The position numbers and the translations under genes were made by a program. Below the pieces are notes generated by a model. The model did not search any database, was not told the DNA's origin, and saw only the letters and a list, made by a program, of their open reading frames with translations. From contig JAQVGY010000023.1 of assembly GCA_028696495.1 (NCBI GenBank), forward strand, positions 1-10,741: DNA of 10,741 nt. The letters run 5' to 3'. The number at the start of each line of letters is the position of its first letter. The first letter of the stretch is position 1. The stretch is from Atribacterota bacterium. Its GTDB lineage: Bacteria > Atribacterota > Phoenicimicrobiia > Phoenicimicrobiales > Stramentimicrobiaceae. Shown here piece by piece: positions 5,835 through 10,741 of this stretch.

Positions 5835-6785
5835 CTAATAAGCTTCATCGGCTGCCAGATAACCTTCGGCTATTTGTTCAATTCTCTTCAAACGGTGGTA
5901 CACTCCTGATTTTGTGACACCACCCCCCAGAGTATCAGCAAGCTCCTGAATGCTGGCATAGGGATGTTTCAAACGAACTTTAATTACCTCTCTTATACCG
6001 GGTGACAAATTTTCCAGACCTACCTTCTTAATAATTATGTCAATATAGAACAATTGCCTGGAAGCTGAGACTATAGTCTTATCAAGATTGGCTGTTTCGC
6101 AATTGACCAATCGATTAACTGTATTTAAAAGGTCTTTTCGTGCAATGATATCCTGCAGGTTTAGCAGGGCTCTCTGTACTCCAATAAAACGTAAAAATTC
6201 AAAGATTTGTTCACTTTTTTTTATATATACAGTCCATTCCTTTTGCCAGAAGCTTATTTTAGCAGAGAAAGAGGAGTGGTGTAAAACACCTTTAATTATT
6301 TGAGCTATCTCCTTAGAAGGACAGGCGATCTCTAAATGATACATCCTTTCCGGATCATTTACAAAGCCACCCGCTAAAAAAGCACCACGCAGAAAAGATT
6401 TATCGCAAAAATGTTTCTCTCTTATACTATCTTCTTTTTCTCGTATTGTGTCACTTCTTACAAAATCCCCTCGATCATTTCTTGTCAATCCAAGCTGTTC
6501 TAAAATAGAAATGGACTTTTCAGTATCATTTACAGTAATATAGTAAATCTTTCTTTTATTATTTTTTCTTATTATATCTATTTTTGCTTCATATTGAAAA
6601 GCTCTTTTGACTAAAAAATAAACAACTTTAATCATGGCCGGATTATCAAGAATAATGGAGAGTGCACCTTGGGAATCAATCCTGCCATTCATCACTGTAA
6701 AAGCCAAAAGTTCACTTTTTTGTTCATAATCTTTAGATGGTATAATACGAGCTAATTCCTGCTTTACCAATGGTGAAAAATACAA
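5835..6785 (-). CDS. whiA: WhiA family DNA-binding protein
   Basis: WhiA joins a degenerate LAGLIDADG homing-endonuclease fold to a helix-turn-helix. In Streptomyces it controls sporulation septation with WhiB; in Bacillus it binds DNA and affects cell division and chromosome segregation. The 316-residue product is full length. It has an N-terminal region with AFTVMNGRI (28-36), the LAGLIDADG-like FLRGAFLAGGFVND (131-144), and a C-terminal helix-turn-helix (about 277-305) with the signature TKSGVYHRLKRI. The start is a TTG directly abutting the yvcK stop codon, with AAAGGAG 9 bases upstream inside yvcK, so translation is probably coupled. The rapZ-yvcK-whiA order is conserved across many Gram-positive bacteria. 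Confidence 0.96.
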   Translation of the reverse strand: MYFSPLVKQELARIIPSKDYEQKSELLAFTVMNGRIDSQGALSIILDNPAMIKVVYFLVKRAFQYEAKIDIIRKNNKRKIYYITVNDTEKSISILEQLGLTRNDRGDFVRSDTIREKEDSIREKHFCDKSFLRGAFLAGGFVNDPERMYHLEIACPSKEIAQIIKGVLHHSSFSAKISFWQKEWTVYIKKSEQIFEFLRFIGVQRALLNLQDIIARKDLLNTVNRLVNCETANLDKTIVSASRQLFYIDIIIKKVGLENLSPGIREVIKVRLKHPYASIQELADTLGGGVTKSGVYHRLKRIEQIAEGYLAADEAY

Positions 6786-8081
6786 CTACTTCTTCTCCTT
6801 TTGAATACTATCTATTACCATTTTTGCCAGCTTTTCAGAATGGTGGCGAGCAAAATTGTACTCAGATAATAATTCCTGTCTTAATACTCTTGTCTTTTTG
6901 TCAAAAATGGGAGGCAAATCATCTTTCACCATAAAAGCCCCCTCTTTTTTATACCTTACTGTTAACTGTTTGTTTAGTCTCTGACTGTTCAGCAAAATAA
7001 AATTTAGGCAATTGTGAGGTAAATATTTTATAATCTCTTTTACATGCATGGAAGCAGTGTAATTATCGGTTTCTCCTGGTTGGGTCATAACATTACAGAT
7101 GTAAACCTTGACAGCCCCGGATTGACAGATTGCTTCCGGTATACCCTTCACTAAAAGATTACATATTACACTGGTGTAGAGACTGCCTGGACCAAGGATA
7201 ATGGTGTCAGCCTCTTGAATGGCACGAACTGTTTCCGGTAAAGGCAGGACAGGAGAAGGCTCAATAAAGATACTTTCAATCCCTTCTTTACACTGAGATA
7301 TCTTGTCTTCACCTTTAACCAGTTTCTGATTCTTCAGCCGGGCACAAAGAGTGACATCATCTATAGATGAAGGGAGTACTTTTCCTCTAATTGCCAGTAC
7401 CTCACTGGATTTCTCAATAGCTGTGGAAAAATCACCGCTTACTTCTGACATAGCGGTAATAAACAGGTTGCCAAAACTATGTCCCTCCAGACTGCCATTG
7501 CTAAACCGGTATTGGAATAATTTCTTCATCAACAATTCTTCAGTGGAGAGTGCTACCAGACAGTTTCTAATATCGCCAGGTGGCAGAACACCCAATTCAT
7601 CTCTTAATCTGCCAGAACTGCCCCCACTATCAAAAGCGGTGACCACTGCAGTAATGTTACTGGTAAATTGTTTTAATCCCCTCAATAGGGTATAGAGGCC
7701 GGTCCCGCCTCCAATGACTACAATCCGGGGGCCTTTTTCCAATTTTCTCTGTTCGTAAATTATTTCCGGCACTAAATCAACTCTTTTGGGTATAAAAGCC
7801 TTTAAAACCGAGCGGTTTATATTGGAGATTCCTAAAATTATTAGTAAAGAACCTGCTAAAATCAGGATTAGACCGGAAAGATGTGGTGCTATTTGATAAT
7901 AGATAAATAGATTCTTTATTTGATTCTTAAGCCATAAAAATCTGGTGAGATCAATAAGGTAAATCAATCCCACTGCCATAAGAATTATGCCCAATAAGAC
8001 GATGAGTAAAAAACGTTTTACTCTCATTCCTGGATAAAACCACTTCAGAAGTGATTTTAAATGGTAATCTTTTTTAACCAT
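6786..8081 (-). CDS. yvcK: YvcK/CofD-like protein with N-terminal membrane anchor
   Basis: YvcK (gluconeogenesis factor) binds UDP-sugars such as UDP-GlcNAc and in Bacillus is needed for growth and cell shape on gluconeogenic carbon sources. It belongs to the CofD fold but is not thought to make coenzyme F420. The CofD-like domain begins near residue 118 with VVIGGGTGLYTLLRGL, followed by TAFDSGGSSG (148-157), GVLPPGDIRN (164-173), GNLFI (204-208), LGPGSLYTS (296-304) and CNVMTQPGETD (329-339). The first 117 residues add two membrane helices (about 24-45 and 66-86), joined by a short loop; Bacillus YvcK lacks this part. The catalytic-type domain should face the cytoplasm. The ATG lies 8 bp after rapZ, with only a distant AGAGAAG as ribosome binding site. 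The stop codon touches the whiA start. Confidence 0.95.
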   Translation of the reverse strand: MVKKDYHLKSLLKWFYPGMRVKRFLLIVLLGIILMAVGLIYLIDLTRFLWLKNQIKNLFIYYQIAPHLSGLILILAGSLLIILGISNINRSVLKAFIPKRVDLVPEIIYEQRKLEKGPRIVVIGGGTGLYTLLRGLKQFTSNITAVVTAFDSGGSSGRLRDELGVLPPGDIRNCLVALSTEELLMKKLFQYRFSNGSLEGHSFGNLFITAMSEVSGDFSTAIEKSSEVLAIRGKVLPSSIDDVTLCARLKNQKLVKGEDKISQCKEGIESIFIEPSPVLPLPETVRAIQEADTIILGPGSLYTSVICNLLVKGIPEAICQSGAVKVYICNVMTQPGETDNYTASMHVKEIIKYLPHNCLNFILLNSQRLNKQLTVRYKKEGAFMVKDDLPPIFDKKTRVLRQELLSEYNFARHHSEKLAKMVIDSIQKEKK

Positions 8082-8089
8082 CTTATGTT

Positions 8090-8977
8090 TTATAACTTCT
8101 CTTTAAATAGTTTTTCTTCCTTTCTAATATCTCTATGCCTTACAAAAACAGAATAATCTTTTAATCTTATCAGCTTCCCCAACTCATTAGCCAGATAAAC
8201 CGAACGATGTCTTCCCCCTGTACAGCCAATAGCAATAGATAAATAGTTCTTTCCTTCTTTCAGGTAATAAGGAATAAGAAGATTAATTAAAGAAATTAGT
8301 TGCTCAATAGCCTGCCCTGTTACCGGGAATTGTTCCAGATACTCCTTAACTTTTTCATCTTTCCCGGATAGTTCACTCAGCTCACTAATATAAAAAGGGT
8401 TGGGCAGAAATCTGGCATCAAATACCAGGTCAACATCAATAGGTACACCATATTTATATCCAAAAGAAATAATACTAATCTGCATGGTGTGGACTCTATC
8501 TTTCTGGAAATATTTCTGAATTTCCGTATTGAGCCGCCTGGGGTCTAAACTGGAGGTATCAATAATTATATTTGCTTTGGATTTTAGCTCATCCAGTCTC
8601 TTTCTTTCTTCCTGGATATTTTCTAAAATGCTATGAGATATCTGAAGGGGATGCTTTCTTCTCGTTTCCCCGAATCTTCGCACAATAATCTCATCCCTGG
8701 CTTCCAAAAATAATATCTCTGGATAAATATTCATCGTTTCCAGCTCTTTTAGTGACCTGTCCAGTTCTTTTAAAAATATCTCTCCCCTTATATCGACCAC
8801 AAATGCTATTTTAGACAATTTCCCCTGTGATTTTAACCACAGTTCACAAAATTTTGGAATTAACTGTGGAGGCATATTGTCTACACAAAAGAAGTCCATA
8901 TCTTCAAAAACTTTTATAGCAACACTTTTTCCGGCTCCAGACAATCCGCTGATAATAACAAAACGAAGATCTTTCAT
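8090..8977 (-). CDS. rapZ: RapZ/YvcJ nucleotide-binding regulator
   Basis: RapZ is a P-loop nucleotide-binding protein. In E. coli it is an adaptor that directs RNase E to the GlmZ small RNA and so controls glucosamine-6-phosphate synthase. Its role in Gram-positive bacteria (YvcJ) is less defined. The 295-residue product has Walker A GLSGAGKS (11-18), a Walker B-like FVVDIR (59-64), SFGYKYGVP (171-179), DARFLPNP (187-194) and the C-terminal GCTGGRHRSV (251-260), followed by a basic tail (RHRDIRKEEK). ATG 8977 is chosen because MKDLRFVIISGLSGAGKS matches family N termini and gives the standard length. A longer frame from ATG 9016 overlaps the end of argS and adds an unrelated Cys/Lys-rich peptide. 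A GGGG sits 5 bases before the chosen start. Confidence 0.96.
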   Translation of the reverse strand: MKDLRFVIISGLSGAGKSVAIKVFEDMDFFCVDNMPPQLIPKFCELWLKSQGKLSKIAFVVDIRGEIFLKELDRSLKELETMNIYPEILFLEARDEIIVRRFGETRRKHPLQISHSILENIQEERKRLDELKSKANIIIDTSSLDPRRLNTEIQKYFQKDRVHTMQISIISFGYKYGVPIDVDLVFDARFLPNPFYISELSELSGKDEKVKEYLEQFPVTGQAIEQLISLINLLIPYYLKEGKNYLSIAIGCTGGRHRSVYLANELGKLIRLKDYSVFVRHRDIRKEEKLFKEKL

Positions 8978-8996
8978 GCTAACCCCAACAATACAT

Positions 8997-10685
8997 TTAC
9001 ATTTTCTCGGGAGCATCTATTCCTAATAAGGAAAGAGCATTTTCTAAAACAATTTTGACAGAAGAGATGAGATATAGACGAGCTTCAGAAAGTTTTTTAT
9101 CTCTGGTTATAACTTTATGCTCAGTGTAATATTTATGAAATAAGCTGGCCAATTCATGCAAATATCCAGCAATTAAATAGGGTTTACGTTGAATGGCACT
9201 TCTTTCCACAATTTTTTTAAAATTTATTAATTTTTTTAAAATTTCTAACTCTTCTTTTTTATCAAGCAGCTTCAAATCAATCTGTTCTTTGCCGGTATCA
9301 TTTAAAGCTATATTATTTGTTTCTCCCTTTTTAATTATACTGCAAATCCGGGCATAAGCATACTGAATATAGAATACCGGGTTTTCCAGGGATTGAGATT
9401 TGGCAATATCCAAATCAAACTCAGTATGGCTATCATGGCTGTGCATCAGGAAAAAATATCTGGCAACATCTTTGCCAACCTCTTTTAGTAAATCTTTTAA
9501 AGTAACAAATTGCCCGCCCCTGGTACTCATTCCAATAGTCTTACCAGCTCTAACTAAGGTAACAAATTGTACTAACAGCACCTGAAAAGAGTCCCTGGAG
9601 TAACCCAGAGCCTGAATAGCTGCTTTTACCCTGCTAATATAGCCATGATGATCAGAGCCCCATATATCGATTAAAGTTTTAAAACCTCTCTTATACTTAT
9701 CATCATGGTAGGCAATATCGGAAGCAAAATAAGCAGCCTCCCCATTAGCTCTGGTCACCACTCTATCTTTTTCATCACCAAAATCAGTAGACTTAAACCA
9801 CAAAGCACCTTTATCAAGATAAATAAACCCTTCTTGCCTCAATCTGTCAACAACCGGATATACTTTGTTTTGTGTAAAAAGAGACTCCTCGCTGAACCAA
9901 TTGTCAAACTCTACCCCAAAGAGGGCTAAATCTTCCTTGATGTCCTGCAATATTCTCTGCTGGGCATAAGATTTAAAAAATTGAATTGTTTCAGAATCAT
10001 CTTTTCCCTTAAATTCTATCCCATATTTATCTAGGACTTCTCTTGCCAGAGCAATGATATAGTCTCCCTGATATCCGTTTTCGGGAAATTCAAGCATTTC
10101 TCCCAACAATTGTCTATAGCGCACTAAAACTGACTGACCAAGAACATCCATCTGTTTTCCATGGTCATTTATATAATATTCTGTTGACACCCGGTAACCG
10201 GCTGCCTTTAATATTTTAGAAAGTGAATCTCCAACAGCAGCACATTTTCCATGACCTACATGTAAAGGCCCGGTAGGGTTGACACTAACATATTCCAGTA
10301 ATATTTTTTCACCCTTACCGATATCGGAATAACCAAATTTATTTTTTTCAGCAGTAATTTCATGTAATACAGTGTATAGTAGGTCTTTTTTAAAATAAAA
10401 ATTTATAAAACCCGGCCCTGCTATTTCAATCTTATCGAACACCTCTTCGTTGCTCTTTTTTAATTCTTTAACAATAAACTGTGCTATTTCTCGGGCATTA
10501 TTTGATACCATACCCGATAACTGTAAAGCAATATTAGTGGAAAGATGCCCGTGTACCCGCTCTTTTGGCGTTGTTAGAATAATAGCAGGAATAGCATCAA
10601 TCTCAATTCCCTTTTCTTTAAGGTATTGGTAAACTGATTCTGTAATGGTTTGTTTTAAACCCTCATGGTCAGTCTTGTTAAGCAA
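8997..10685 (-). CDS. argS: Arginyl-tRNA synthetase
   Basis: This class I synthetase charges tRNA-Arg with arginine in the cytoplasm. The 562-residue protein is full length. It has the N-terminal Add1-like domain (about 5-110), the catalytic core with SVNPTGPLHVGHG (134-146; HVGH is the HIGH motif), YYINDHGKQMD (170-180), WGSDHHGY (342-349), and a C-terminal DALR-type anticodon-binding helical domain (about 437-562). The KMSKS region reads GMSTRGG (385-391): both lysines of the canonical motif are replaced. Partial degeneration is common in ArgRS, but this is further than usual. The start is TTG, preceded by an AG-rich ribosome binding site (GAGGAGAGG) about 10 bases upstream; no closer ATG would keep the N-terminal domain. 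rapZ starts 19 bp after its stop. Confidence 0.98.
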   Translation of the reverse strand: MLNKTDHEGLKQTITESVYQYLKEKGIEIDAIPAIILTTPKERVHGHLSTNIALQLSGMVSNNAREIAQFIVKELKKSNEEVFDKIEIAGPGFINFYFKKDLLYTVLHEITAEKNKFGYSDIGKGEKILLEYVSVNPTGPLHVGHGKCAAVGDSLSKILKAAGYRVSTEYYINDHGKQMDVLGQSVLVRYRQLLGEMLEFPENGYQGDYIIALAREVLDKYGIEFKGKDDSETIQFFKSYAQQRILQDIKEDLALFGVEFDNWFSEESLFTQNKVYPVVDRLRQEGFIYLDKGALWFKSTDFGDEKDRVVTRANGEAAYFASDIAYHDDKYKRGFKTLIDIWGSDHHGYISRVKAAIQALGYSRDSFQVLLVQFVTLVRAGKTIGMSTRGGQFVTLKDLLKEVGKDVARYFFLMHSHDSHTEFDLDIAKSQSLENPVFYIQYAYARICSIIKKGETNNIALNDTGKEQIDLKLLDKKEELEILKKLINFKKIVERSAIQRKPYLIAGYLHELASLFHKYYTEHKVITRDKKLSEARLYLISSVKIVLENALSLLGIDAPEKM

Positions 10686-10741
10686 TTCTACTTTTCCTCT
10701 CCTCTGTTTTTTACTTAATCTTAAATATTTTACTAAATTAT

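Noticed and set aside
8978..9016. N-terminal extension of rapZ overlapping argS
   Set aside because: The extra 13 residues do not resemble the family N terminus, and the internal ATG gives the canonical start and length.

Overview
This is an AT-rich bacterial chromosomal window in which every supported gene lies on the minus strand. Read in the direction of transcription, from high to low coordinates, the order is argS, rapZ, yvcK, whiA, a 263-bp gap, rpoN, gap, tpiA, a 480-bp gap, secG, pncB, a 376-bp gap, then a tRNA-Leu(GAG). The rapZ-yvcK-whiA trio and the rpoN-gap-tpiA-secG run are the arrangement known from Firmicutes and some deep-branching anaerobic lineages. Together with the low GC, the membrane-anchored YvcK and the 'SEATKQS'-encoding palindromic repeat, this suggests a Gram-positive-type anaerobe or a candidate-phylum relative (Atribacterota is one guess). 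The taxonomic call is inference and weak.

Block 1 (10685 to 5835): arginyl-tRNA synthetase, then the nucleotide-binding regulator RapZ/YvcJ, the CofD-like YvcK with two N-terminal membrane segments, and the DNA-binding protein WhiA. Spacing is tight (19, 8 and 0 bp), so this is probably one transcript. It joins translation to a module linked in other bacteria to envelope precursor supply, carbon use and cell division.

Block 2 (5787 to 2258): a good sigma-A-type promoter with an extended -10 precedes rpoN (sigma-54) by a leader of about 180 nt. Then come GAPDH and triose-phosphate isomerase, 26 bp apart. Phosphoglycerate kinase, commonly found between these two, is absent, and so is cggR.

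Block 3 (2219 to 479): a 480-bp AT-rich intergenic region with a possible promoter, a short palindrome, degenerate heptamer repeats and a hairpin. It is followed by secG and, almost touching it, a short archaeal-type nicotinate phosphoribosyltransferase.

Block 4 (478 to 16): a non-coding stretch with a composite palindromic repeat (168-293) flanked by more heptamer repeats, then tRNA-Leu(GAG).

The coding part is ordinary housekeeping DNA. No defence system, mobile gene, CRISPR array or new enzyme system was found. The less ordinary content is in the intergenic repeats and in small departures of individual genes from their families.
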